Shown here: positions 30,961 through 41,100 of the stretch, one piece after another | Layout: each line of letters starts with the position of its first letter | Position numbering within the stretch: the first letter of the stretch is position 1 | Assembly: GCA_032622095.1 (NCBI GenBank) | Contig: CP136065.1 | Coordinates: 111,395,195 to 111,459,194 of the forward strand | DNA: 64,000 bases | Origin: Siphonodentalium dalli | Lineage: Eukaryota; Mollusca; Scaphopoda; Gadilida; Siphonodentaliidae | Reading direction: 5' to 3' | Made by a program: the position numbers and the translations under genes | The notes under the pieces: model-generated | Databases searched by the model: none | What the model saw: only the letters and a program-made list of their open reading frames with translations | Told to the model about the DNA's origin: nothing

Positions 30961-31611
30961 AAGAGTTTGGAGTTTGGGTTTGGGAAGATCCCCCCGGGAA
31001 GATTTGAAAGGGCCGTAAGCCCTCTCCTACAACCCACGGTTGAGTGATATAGTGCCGCTGAAGAGCGTTTGTTGAGTTTGGTTGTGAGTGTTACCTAGTC
31101 ATTTGATGCTTGCTTGTGGAGTATGGGTTACATGCCACCCTGGCAGGAAGCAAAGCCCCCCCCCCCCCATTCCAAAAGCGGACCAGCGAGAAGACTTACC
31201 TTGATTGAAATATGAGTTCTGTTAGTTTAACTTGGTTGATAACTTTTTATTTAGTGGTTTGTTGTGAACTAGTGTCCAAGTTGGTGCATGCTTGAACTCC
31301 GTTGCCTTAGTCTGTTATATTCAGGGCTTATACTACGGGCTCAACTCTAGGAAGGGTGTGCAATGCCGGCCGGTTGACTTAAGGTCGGTCGGGGCTCCCC
31401 AACTCTCGGTGGTGCAATGCCCGCCTTACACTCCTGTGTGAGTCTCAGAGCCCGTTGACCTGGTTGTGTTGTTGCACAGATGAGGACGCAGCTGAGGCCA
31501 GACTGTTGGTGATATGTCTCTGAGGATTGGGTACCGACTGTTGTTGCTAGTATGTGTCTTCGTGTATGTACGGGCGTGGTTGAGAACATGTGTTTAAATT
31601 TGTATATGTGG
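30961..31611 (-). mobile_element. Family B retroelement, copy B2, 5' truncated
   Basis: Same 3' end and body as B1 but cut at about 31611 (TTGTATATGTGG), where a family A-type leader begins in the opposite orientation. The junction is therefore head-to-head and marks a rearrangement breakpoint in the cluster. Confidence 0.7.
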
Positions 31612-31673
31612 CCTGAGAGTGGAGCGAAACGGTCGTGATTGCTTCGATCCTTATTAGTTCCTCTTCGGTCAGA

Positions 31674-31736
31674 GCGTTAAGCACGGGTGAGTTGTGTGGC
31701 CGCGCCTCCGGGTGCAGCTGCCCTCGTGCTTAACGC
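31674..31736 (+). other. Leader hairpin of family A-type 5' region
   Basis: A perfect 12-bp stem GCGTTAAGCACG / CGTGCTTAACGC. The equivalent place in minus-strand family A copies (for example 28433-28493) pairs GCATCAGCACGAG with CTCGTACCGACGC using G-U pairs. Different sequence with the same pairing suggests a conserved leader RNA structure. Confidence 0.6.
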
Positions 31737-31762
31737 CAGTGAGACGGTTTTGGATTAGGCTT

Positions 31763-32167
31763 ATGGATTTAATCCCAGACGCCGTGTTGGCCGCAGTGCA
31801 AAGAAGTCGGATATTGGACATCGCTAACTGGTCTCTCCAGTCTAGCCGGGGATATCTGACTCTTTGCCTGGAGTTCAGGACTGAAGATGCTGGAGGAAAC
31901 CAGAAATCACAGACCCGGGACATCAACTCCAAGACTGCCTCCTGTTTCATGAATGTCGGGAAGGGGCCTCCCAAGAAGAAGACGCCTACTAGAAAAAGAA
32001 GGGACGCCGCCAGACGGGCTAAATGGAAGAAGCAGAAGGGGGTGACCGTTGATCGACCGGTCACCCCTCCCCGTGTGGCTCGGCCGTCTATAGTTCGAGG
32101 CACCATTAGCACCAGGGCAGGACTATATGCCTCCTCCCTCTTTCCAGGAGGGGGAGCTCCACAATGA
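31763..32167 (+). pseudogene. Family A-type protein N-terminus fused to LINE, out of frame
   Basis: Begins MDLIPDAVLAAVQRSRILDI, clearly related to MELIPDAALAAIERSQIADF but more diverged than the four A copies are from each other. Keeps the strand pair SLQSSRGYLTLCLEF and the basic block KKTPTRKRRDAARRAKWKK, then TVDRPVTPPRV. After the junction the reading enters the LINE ORF1 region in the wrong frame (RGTISTRAGLYASS) and stops. It represents a third, distinct family A lineage. Confidence 0.7.
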
Positions 32168-32372
32168 TTTCCAGTTGTCCGAGTCCGGGTCAGACGATTT
32201 GGATGTGGAAAAAGTTTCGGAATCGGACAGTCCACTGTCCCCTGCCATTTACCGTATGGAAGTGATGGACACTCGCGCGGTTGGGGGGGGGCAGTAAGCG
32301 ACAGCATGAGGGTGACGAGGAACGTCACCCTCCTGCCAAGTTGAATGTGCGGGAAGGCCCAGCACCTGATTA
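32096..32372 (+). pseudogene. LINE ORF1 3' remnant (copy 1)
   Basis: Matches the last 90 codons of LINE ORF1 (LAPGQDYMPPPSFQEGELHN.. to the stop overlapping the next ATG). The G run at 32283-32291 has 9 G, which puts the two sides in a different relative frame from copy 2 (11 G). One His codon is changed to Tyr (AIYRMEV). Confidence 0.75.
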
Positions 32373-32630
32373 ATGTGTTTTAATATGATTGTGTATATTT
32401 ATTCTCTTCGACCCTCGCTAACGTCCCTGATTTTCCTTTTTGCCTTCTGGATATATTGTGTTGCCTTTTTCTTCACGACCTTTCGCTTTTCCTCTGATTT
32501 TTGCACCTGCCCACCGACTCAACTTTACGCCAGATCCATTGGGGACTGGCTGTTCTTTGTGTCTTTCTGTATCTATTTATGTGTCCCTTGTCTCGTTTCG
32601 TACCTCACCTTTTCGACTTTTCATGGATAA
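32373..32630 (+). CDS. Small hydrophobic frame between ORF1 and ORF2 (copy 1)
   Basis: 85 codons, same arrangement as in copy 2 (see 37939-38196); differs by one Leu for Pro (LIFLFAFW). Because the element is dead, any protein is doubtful. Confidence 0.35.
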   Translation: MCFNMIVYIYSLRPSLTSLIFLFAFWIYCVAFFFTTFRFSSDFCTCPPTQLYARSIGDWLFFVSFCIYLCVPCLVSYLTFSTFHG

Positions 32631-35600
32631 ACTTCACATAGCCTCTTTAAATGTGTGCGGTCTTCGCAATACTAAGACAATTCTGGCCCTTAAGTATCTC
32701 TTCCTTTTTGATAGGGTCGACGTGCTTTTCCTTCAGGAAACGCACGTCGACGATTATCAACTTGGACAGGACCTACAATATAAATTAGATTGCAAAGGTT
32801 TTTGGTCCTATGGTACTAACCGCTCATGCGGCACGGTGATTTTTATTCGAAATTCCCTACAACACACCGTGATTAAATCTTTTTCGGATATGGAAGGCCG
32901 CTGCGCGGGCGTCGATGTCGACGTCTCCGGAGTGGCTTTCCGTTTCCTTTCCTTTTATGGTCCTCAAGCACAAGATCAAAATCGAGACCTTATTTTTCAG
33001 ACTTTACTCCCCCATTTAGTCACCAGCCGTTCAGTCATTTTAGGTGGGGATTTTAATTTTATAGTTCATCCAAAATACGACAAAATTGGTGGCCGGACCC
33101 TTGTTCCCGCCTATGCTAAAGAATGGCACAAAAAAATTATGGATTTTGGCCTCGTTGATTTTTATAGGCATGGTAACCCTACCACTGTCCATACTACTCG
33201 TCATAGCGCTACTGTCCATACGCGCCTGGACAAATTTTATATCTCCCGGTCTCTGCTGACCGACCCCCCCCAACTATTCTTCCCAAACTTTCCCCCACTC
33301 TGATCACGATGTCATTAGTATTTTTTTCACAACGATCCCCCGATCCGCTATTGGCCCCGGATATTGGAAGGCCAACATTTCCCTTTTTCTGGATCCTGAT
33401 TTCAAGTCTGATTTCTGTACCTTTTGGTATGATCGCACCGCTTCTGTGTCTGGCATTCATGTCACACCGGAGTGGTGGGATCAGATCAAGGCAGATATTA
33501 GAGCTTTTATTCAGAATTATGCCAATATTAAGGCATCAAATACTAGAGCTTCCCTTCGAAAATTGGAACGAGAATATAAACTTTTACTTCAGGCTGAGCA
33601 CTTACATCCTGGCAGATATGCAGACCAGCTCGCCCCTCTTCGTGGTAGCATCCAATCCTTTCATGCTCGGAACGCTGAGGGTGCTTATATCCGTTCGCGC
33701 TCAAATTTTTTAAATTCCCATGACGGTTCTGCCCAATTTTTCCATTTCCTAGAACGCTCACGCAGTGCCAAAAAAATTATTACTTCCGTCACCTCTGCTG
33801 GTACGACCTATACTTCGACTTCCGATATTATAACTCAATTTACGGCCTTTTGGTCTCAGCTCTTCACCAAAGAGGACACCGATTCTCAAGCAGCTGATTC
33901 CTTTCTAACTGACCTACATAACTTGTCTGTCCCAGACGCGGACCTCTGTGAAGCCACTCTTCGTGTTGAAGAATTACACACTGCGCTATTTGACATGTCT
34001 TCCGGCAAAACCCCAGGCTCGGATGGCCTCCCTGCAGAATTTTACAAGACTTTTGCCCCACAAATTTTACCTCGATTATTACAGCTTTACAACAACTGCT
34101 TTCACGATAAACTTCCTTTTTCACAGCGGACGTCGCTTATTACTATGCTCCCGAAAGACCCAGCTCATCCTGAAATTGTGTCTAATTATAGGCCCATCAG
34201 CCTTCTTAATGTAGATTACAAAATTTTGTCTAAATCCCTTTGTAACCGACTTAAATTGATCATTTCTTCTATAGTCCAAGAAGATCAAACGTGTGGAGTT
34301 CCGGGACGCACTATCATGGATAATTTACATTTACTTCGGAATATTCAAGACTATTGTAAACAGAAAAATCTCCCATGCGCTTTCGTTAGCCTCGATCAAC
34401 AGAAGGCATTCGACCGAGTTGATCATGATTATTTATTCCGCACCCTTTCTTCCTTTGGATTTGGGCCCAATTTTATCTCTTGGGTCCGTCTTTTATATAC
34501 AGACATTTATTCTCGTCTTTATATCAACCAACACACTTCAGACCCCTTTCCAGTAACTAGGTCAGTCCGCCAGGGATGCAGTCTTTCCCCGCTTTTATAT
34601 ATCTTGTGCTTAGAACCCCTGCTACATCACTTTCGCAATAACCCCTCGATCACCGGGCTAACTGTGCCCGGTGCTCCGACCCCCTTTAAAACTACAGCGT
34701 ATGCTGATGACGTGACCTTAATACTTACTACCGATGCCTCCATCGGAGCCGCATTACAAACGATCGATCGTTATGGCTCAGCGTCCGGTGCTCGGCTCAA
34801 CTTAACTAAATCGGTTGGGTTATTTATCGGTCGCTGGAGTCATCGTACGGACACTCCGTGCGGTCTCCAGTGGTCCGCTTCCCACAAAATTTTAGGCCTG
34901 CTTTTTGGTTCGGCAGTAACTACCGATGACCATTTCCACAACTTATTTCAGAAATTTTCTAAAACTTTACAATTTGGTCGCACCGTCAATTTAGCTCAAT
35001 TCACCAAAGCCTCGTATCTCAATGTCTATTGCTTTAGCAAACTATGGTATTACGCGTCTATTGTTCCTTTGTCCGTCCATTATATTCGGCTTTTTCAGAG
35101 AGCAGCTTTTCGTTTTTTTTGGACTACTTTAATTGAGCCCCTCCCGCGGTCTTTGCTTTATGCACCGAAAAGTGCAGGAGGTGCCGATATTGTCAATTTA
35201 CGAATTAAATGCAATACCCTCCTCCTTCGTCACATCCAACGGTTGCTGACCAACCCCACCGCTCGATGGTCCGTTTTTGCTATATATTGGATTGGGCTCT
35301 CTCTCCGGGAATACGTCCCCGCTTTCGCTGCTTCTAGTATCGCGCATTGCGATCCGGCGTATATTCCCCCCTTTTACCTGTCTTGCTTGCGTGCTTTAGC
35401 AGCATTTCGTGACCTTCCCGATTTTCCCCAACTACTCACCATCGATTCAAAACAAATTTATCGCCATTTACTGACGCCCATTATTACTGCCTCGCCCCTT
35501 ACCATTCGTTTTCCTAAACTACCTTTTACTTTGCTCTGGATGAACCTCCATAACGAACATGTAGATCCGGCTCTTCGTGGGCTCCTTTATCGGGTTATCC

Positions 35601-36118
35601 ATGGCGTTTTATTCACGAGACTTCGCATTAAGCGCTTCACTGCAGAATTCCCTTATGTTAAGTGTACTTTATGTAATAAATTTCCAGAGGACCTACAACA
35701 TCTCTTCGTCGATTGCGAAGTGGTTCAACCCTTATGGGATTTCATATTCACATGGATCAATAATCTTATACCCGGTAATAAATTCCGACCACATTTAGGT
35801 CATATCCGATTCCTTATAGTCCGCGCTCGAAATTCTTCACATCGCGCTCTGGCTCTCATCTTAATTACCGAGGCCATTGCAGCAATTTGGTATACCAGGA
35901 ATCCTATACATTGTGCTCAGCGCCGGCTTCAGTATCATGTAACTACCCGGATAGTCCACCCGCCACATATCCTCATTTTGGCCTTTTTATCACGACTTCG
36001 ATCCCGCGTTTTAATAGACCATCATCGGCTGTCCAGTAATAGTTTCGCCGAATTATGGCTCCTTTCCCCAGACATATGTACTCTTGATGACGATGATTTC
36101 GTAACCTTCTCATTTTAA
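32623..36118 (+). pseudogene. H4-site LINE ORF2, copy 1, frameshifted
   Basis: Same protein as copy 2 with about 99 percent visible identity. It starts MDKLHIASLNVCGLR at 32623. A run of eight C at about 33264-33271, where the intact copies have seven, shifts the frame between the endonuclease and RT domains. The second frame stays open to the normal stop at 36118 and keeps YADDVTLIL and the C-terminal finger. One indel is thus the only obvious lesion. Confidence 0.9.
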
Positions 36119-36502
36119 CTCCACTCTTCTCTTTACCCCTGTTTATATGTCTGTATGCTTAATTTCTTCATTTCAGGTACTTGCTGTGTCCTGGTACACA
36201 TATACCTTAATTTGTTTTCTTTAGTTTCTCGTTTCAGGCAGTTTCTGTGCGCTTGGTCCACATATGTCTTTTTATATATTATTTTGTCTTGTCGCCTTTG
36301 CTTATCGTTTCAATAAAAAATTTATCCACAAAATCAAAAAAAAAAAAATATATATATATTCACAAAAAATATTCAAAAATTTCTAATGAGGAAAAGATGG
36401 ACCGTCTTTTGGCTTTTATCGGTCCCACGGACAGTGATGAGTCGTCCTTCTGTCGCCCGTTACACCCGTAACATGTCGTTCCACTTATGGCGATTATTCT
36501 AA

Positions 36503-36554
36503 GGACCCTCCTGGTCTTGTGATTCCCGTTCGGCCCGATGACCAGGACTGAGTC
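36503..36554 (+). other. LINE 3'-terminal hairpin (copy 1; present in all copies)
   Basis: CCTGGTC (36510-36516) pairs with GACCAGG (36540-36546), extended by GGAC/GTCC outside. It lies about 20 nt before the terminal A run. The same hairpin lies upstream of the A run in copies 2-4 (about 42056, 47597 and 59684). Likely the RT recognition site; the role is inferred. Confidence 0.65.
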
Positions 36555-36563
36555 CGCACTCTA

Positions 36564-36596
<33 letters not shown>

Positions 36597-36597
<1 letters not shown>

Positions 36598-36604
36598 TGT
36601 CAGG
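36597..36604 (+). other. H4 target word between LINE copies 1 and 2
   Basis: ATGTCAGG, the first eight bases of the H4 coding sequence, placed between the A run of one LINE and the CCGGCAGATACTC start of the next. The same occurs at 42149-42156. Confidence 0.9.
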
Positions 36605-36715
36605 CCGGCAGATACTCACAACAGACTGACGCTGCGACGGCTTGGCCGTGTGTTTAACCCGCTTCCAGGGTGTTTCCCGCTTCTATTTGTATTTTTTCTT
36701 CTCACATGTTTCAAG

Positions 36716-37939
36716 ATGGCTGAGCTGGATCCGCGGCTCAACACTTCCAAAGATTCCATCATTCAAGGTATGTGCGACACACCACCTGCACCACCTGCTC
36801 CACCCGTCACCGACGCACCTTCTGCACCACCGGAACCACCACCTCCGCCTCCCGTTCAGAAGGTTTATATCTCTACAGATGGGTATGAAGTCGCGTCCAC
36901 TGACCCTTTGGATCCGTACAAGGGTACTTATGGCGAAAATACGTCACTTCTTTCGGATGACGTGAAACAAAGCTTGTGGGGTAGAACTACCAACATTTTT
37001 CTTCGTGGTCCCCGTCCGGGACGCGTAAATGCCACATTGTTGGCAGAAAAGATTACTGAACGGATGCCCCAAGTCGGCATTACGGCGATCCATCGAGGTC
37101 AAGATAGTCGTGAATGGACAATTGTGTTTTCTACTGATGGTTTCGTCCAAGATTTCAGGCACCTCACACCTCCATTTTCTCCCATGGCAGGGATCACTAC
37201 TGTCGCAGAACTTTCCCGGTACGAGCCTCGGGCGCACACCGTAAAAATTAATTGGCTCCCGTTTAGCGTCCCGCATTCGGTAGTCATCGCGCACCTCACA
37301 GAATACGGGACGGTGCTGGAAATAGAGTACGAATCCTTCCGAGCCGTCGGCCAAGAAATCGCCAACGGCCGTCGGCGGCTTCGCATGAAATTTATTAAAC
37401 CCGATATAACCGACTTTCCCGACTTCGGCATGCTGGCTGGATATAAAGTATTCTACACTGTCGCGGGGAGATCGCCCTTATGCTTGAAATGTGGGCAGCG
37501 TGGCCATGTGCGCATGACTTGCCCAGACAACAACTTTTCCCCGTCGGGAGTGTTATCTCGGCCGACGGATTACGCGGCGGCAGTCCGCCGCCATAGAGGC
37601 CGGCCAGAATCACCTTCAGTGCAGCCCCCGGATGATGGTCACGTGACCCTGTCAACGTTCGAGGCACCATTAGCACCAGGGCAGGACTATATGCCTCCTC
37701 CCTCTTTCCAGGAGGGGGAGCTCCACAATGATTTCCAGTTGTCCGAGTCCGGGTCAGACGATTTGGATGTGGAAAAAGTTTCGGAATCGGACAGTCCACT
37801 GTCCCCTGCCATTCACCGTATGGAAGTGATGGACACTCGCGCGGTTGGGGGGGGGGGCAGTAAGCGACAGCATGAGGGTGACGAGGAACGTCACCCTCCT
37901 GCCAAGTTGAATGTGCGGGAAGGCCCAGCACCTGATTAA
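36716..37939 (+). CDS. H4-site LINE ORF1 protein (RNA-binding, zinc knuckle)
   Basis: 407 residues from the first in-frame ATG (MAELDPRLNTSKD); the longer frame would need GTG. Order: a Pro-rich N-terminus (TPPAPPAPPVTDAPSAPPE, about 20-45); a folded region about 85-230 (TNIFLRGPRPGRVNATLLAE.. to RRLRMKFIKPDI) that resembles the RNA-recognition-like domain of L1/Tx1 ORF1; one CCHC knuckle CLKCGQRGHVRMTC at about 255; then an acidic C-terminus. The protein should coat LINE RNA and chaperone reverse transcription. The end is reached only because the G run at about 37847-37857 has 11 G. The stop TAA overlaps the ATG of the next frame (TAATG at 37937-37941). Confidence 0.85.
   Translation: MAELDPRLNTSKDSIIQGMCDTPPAPPAPPVTDAPSAPPEPPPPPPVQKVYISTDGYEVASTDPLDPYKGTYGENTSLLSDDVKQSLWGRTTNIFLRGPRPGRVNATLLAEKITERMPQVGITAIHRGQDSREWTIVFSTDGFVQDFRHLTPPFSPMAGITTVAELSRYEPRAHTVKINWLPFSVPHSVVIAHLTEYGTVLEIEYESFRAVGQEIANGRRRLRMKFIKPDITDFPDFGMLAGYKVFYTVAGRSPLCLKCGQRGHVRMTCPDNNFSPSGVLSRPTDYAAAVRRHRGRPESPSVQPPDDGHVTLSTFEAPLAPGQDYMPPPSFQEGELHNDFQLSESGSDDLDVEKVSESDSPLSPAIHRMEVMDTRAVGGGGSKRQHEGDEERHPPAKLNVREGPAPD
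37847..37898 (+). other. G11 run followed by hairpin in ORF1
   Basis: Eleven consecutive G, then 16 nt, then a perfect 9-bp hairpin GAGGGTGAC / GTCACCCTC with a 7-nt loop (37874-37898). The run is 9, 11, 10 and 7 G in copies 1 to 4, which changes the ORF1 C-terminus. Confidence 0.7.
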
Positions 37940-38196
37940 TGTGTTTTAATATGATTGTGTATATTTATTCTCTTCGACCCTCGCTAACGTCCCTGATTTT
38001 CCCTTTTGCCTTCTGGATATATTGTGTTGCCTTTTTCTTCACGACCTTTCGCTTTTCCTCTGATTTTTGCACCTGCCCACCGACTCAACTTTACGCCAGA
38101 TCCATTGGGGACTGGCTGTTCTTTGTGTCTTTCTGTATCTATTTATGTGTCCCTTGTCTCGTTTCGTACCTCACCTTTTCGACTTTCCATGGATAA
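37939..38196 (+). CDS. Small hydrophobic frame coupling ORF1 and ORF2 (copy 2)
   Basis: 85 codons. The ATG overlaps the ORF1 stop (TAATG) and the TAA stop (38194-38196) overlaps the ORF2 start region (CATGGATAA). The product would be rich in Phe, Leu and Cys with two membrane-like stretches (FAFWIYCVAFFFTTF and FFVSFCIYLCVPCLVSYLTF). TAATG stop-start overlaps are used by some target-specific LINEs for termination-reinitiation. Whether this frame makes a protein or only delivers ribosomes to ORF2 cannot be told, since all copies are too alike to show selection. Confidence 0.4.
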   Translation: MCFNMIVYIYSLRPSLTSLIFPFAFWIYCVAFFFTTFRFSSDFCTCPPTQLYARSIGDWLFFVSFCIYLCVPCLVSYLTFSTFHG

Positions 38197-41100
38197 ACTT
38201 CACATAGCCTCTTTAAATGTGTGCGGTCTTCGCAATACTAAGACTATTCTGGCCCTTAAGTATCTCTTCCTTTTTGATAGGGTCGACGTGCTTTTCCTTC
38301 AGGAAACGCACGTCGACGATTATCAACTTGGACAGGACCTACAATATAAATTAGATTGCAAAGGTTTTTGGTCCTATGGTACTAACCGCTCATGCGGCAC
38401 GGTGATTTTTATTCGAAATTCCCTACAACACACCGTGATTAAATCTTTTTCGGATATGGAACGCCGCTGCGCGGGCGTCGATGTCGACGTCTCCGGAGTG
38501 GCTTTCCGTTTCCTTTCCTTTTATGGTCCTCAAGCACAAGATCAAAATCGAGACCTTATTTTTCAAACTTTACTCCCCCATTTAGTCACCAGCCGTTCAG
38601 TCATTTTAGGTGGGGATTTTAATTTCATTGTTCACCCTAAATATGACAAAATTGGTGGCCGGACCTTGGTTCCCGCCTATGCTAAAGAATGGCACAAAAA
38701 ATTTATGGATTTTGGCCTCGTTGATTTTTATAGGCATGGCAACCCTACCACTGTCCACACTACTCGTCATAGCGCTACTGTCCATACGCGCCTGGACAGG
38801 TTCTATATCTCCCGATCTCTGCTGACCGACCCCCCCAACTATTCTTCCCAAACTTTCCCCCACTCTGATCACGATGTCATTAGTATTTTTTTCACAACGA
38901 TCCCCCGATCCGCTATTGGCCCCGGATATTGGAAAGCCAACATTTCCCTTTTTCTTGATCCTGATTTCTGTACCTTTTGGTTTGATCGCACCGCTTCTGT
39001 GTCTGGCATTCATGTCACACCGGAGTGGTGGGATCAGATCAAGGCGGATATTAGAGCTTTTATTCAGAATTATGCCAATATTAAGGCATCAAATACTAGA
39101 GCTTCCCTTCGAAAATTGGAACGAGAATATAAACTTTTACTTCAGGCTGAGCACTTACATCCTGGCAGATATGCCGACCAGCTCGCCCCTCTTCGTGATA
39201 GCATCCAATCCTTTCATGCTCGGAACGCTGAGGGTGCTTATATCCGTTCGCGCTCAAATGTTTTAAATTCCCATGACGGTTCTGCCCAATTTTTCCATTC
39301 CCTAGAACGCTCACGCAGTGCCAAAAAAATTATTACTTCCGTCACCACTGCTGGTACGACCTATACTTCGACTTCCGATATTCTCACTCAATTTACGGCC
39401 TTTTGGTCTCAGCTCTTCACCAAAGAGGACACCGATTCTCAAGCAGCTGATTCTTTTCTAACTGACCTACATAACTTGTCTGTCCCAGACGCGGACCTCT
39501 GTGAAGCCACTCTTCGTGTTGAAGAATTACACACTGCGCTATTTGACATGTCTTCCGGCAAATCCCCAGGCTCGGATGGCCTCCCTGCAGAATTTTACAA
39601 GACTTTTGCCCCACAAATTTTGCCTCGATTATTACAGCTTTACAACAACTGCTTTCACGATAAACTTCCTTTTTCACAGCGGACGTCGCTTATTACTATG
39701 CTCCCGAAAGACCCAGCTCATCCTGAAATTGTGTCTAATTATAGGCCCATCAGCCTTCTTAATGTAGATTACAAAATTTTGTCTAAATCCCTTTGTAACC
39801 GACTTAAATTGGTCATTTCTTCTATAGTCCAAGAAGATCAAACGTGTGGAGTTCCGGGACGCACTATCATGGATAATTTACATTTACTTCGGAATATTCA
39901 AGACTATTGTAAACAGAAAAATCTCCCATGCGCTTTCGTTAGCCTCGATCAACAGAAGGCATTCGATCGAGTTGATCATGATTATTTATTCCGCACCCTT
40001 TCCTCCTTTGGCTTTGGGCCCAACTTTATCTCTTGGGTCCGTCTTTTATATACTGACATTTATTCTAGTCTTTATATCAACCAACACACTTCCGACCCCT
40101 TTCCAGTAACTCGGTCAGTCCGCCAGGGATGCAGTCTTTCCCCGCTTTTATATATCTTGTGCTTAGAACCCCTGCTACATCACTTTCGCAATAACCCCTC
40201 GATCACCGGGCTAGCTGTGCCCGGTGCTCCGACCCCCTTTAAAACTACAGCGTATGCTGATGACGTGACCTTAATACTTACTACCGATGCCTCCATCGGA
40301 GCCGCATTACAAACGATCGATCGTTATGGCTCAGCGTCCGGTGCTCGGCTCAACTTAACTAAATCGGTTGGGTTATTTATCGGTCGCTGGAGTCATCGTA
40401 CGGACACTCCGTACGGTCTCCAGTGGTCCGCTTCCCACAAAATTTTAGGCCTGCTTTTTGGTTCGGCAGTAACTACCGATGACCATTTCCACAACTTATT
40501 TCAGAAATTTTCTAAAACTTTACAATTTGGTCGCACCGTCAATTTAGCTCAATTCACCAAAGCCTCGTATCTCAATGTCTATTGCTTCAGCAAACTATGG
40601 TATTACGCGTCTATTGTTCCTTTGTCCGTCCATTATATTCGGCTTTTTCAGAGAGCAGCTTTTCGTTTTTTTTGGACTACTTTAATTGAGCCCCTCCCGC
40701 GGTCTTTGCTTTATGCACCGAAAAATGCAGGAGGTGCCGATATTGTCAATTTACGAATTAAATGCAATACCCTCCTCCTTCGTCACATCCAACGGTTGCT
40801 GACCAACCCCACCGCTCGATGGTCCGTTTTTGCTATATATTGGATTGGGCTCTCTCTCCGGGAATACGTCCCCGCTTTCGCTGCTTCTAGTATCGCGCAT
40901 TGCGATCCGGCGTATATTCCCCCCTTTTACCTGTCTTGCTTGCGTGCTTTAGCAGCATTTCGTGACCTTCCCGATTTTCCCCAACTACTCACCATCGATT
41001 CAAAACAAATTTATCGCCATTTACTGACGCCCATTATTACTGCCTCGCCCCTTACCATTCGTTTTCCTAAACTACCTTTTACTTTGCTCTGGATGAACCT

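Larger units (their letters stand above)
31612..36596 (+). mobile_element. Chimera of family A 5' part and H4-site LINE (copy 1)
   Basis: Plus strand. The first 480 bp (31612-32095) match the family A leader and ORF start. At GTTCGAGG (32093-32100) the sequence switches to the Tx1-like LINE inside ORF1 and continues to its A-run and an ATGTCAGG at 36597. The 5' half of LINE ORF1 is missing. The junction word is shared by the LINE (ACGTTCGAGG), as expected for template switching or microhomology joining. ORF2 is frameshifted, so the copy is inactive. Confidence 0.8.

Noticed and set aside
37395-37931. Long minus-strand open frame opposite LINE ORF1 (repeated in copies 3 and 4)
   Set aside because: It lies antisense to a clear zinc-knuckle ORF, has no domain, and its recurrence only reflects repeated LINE copies.
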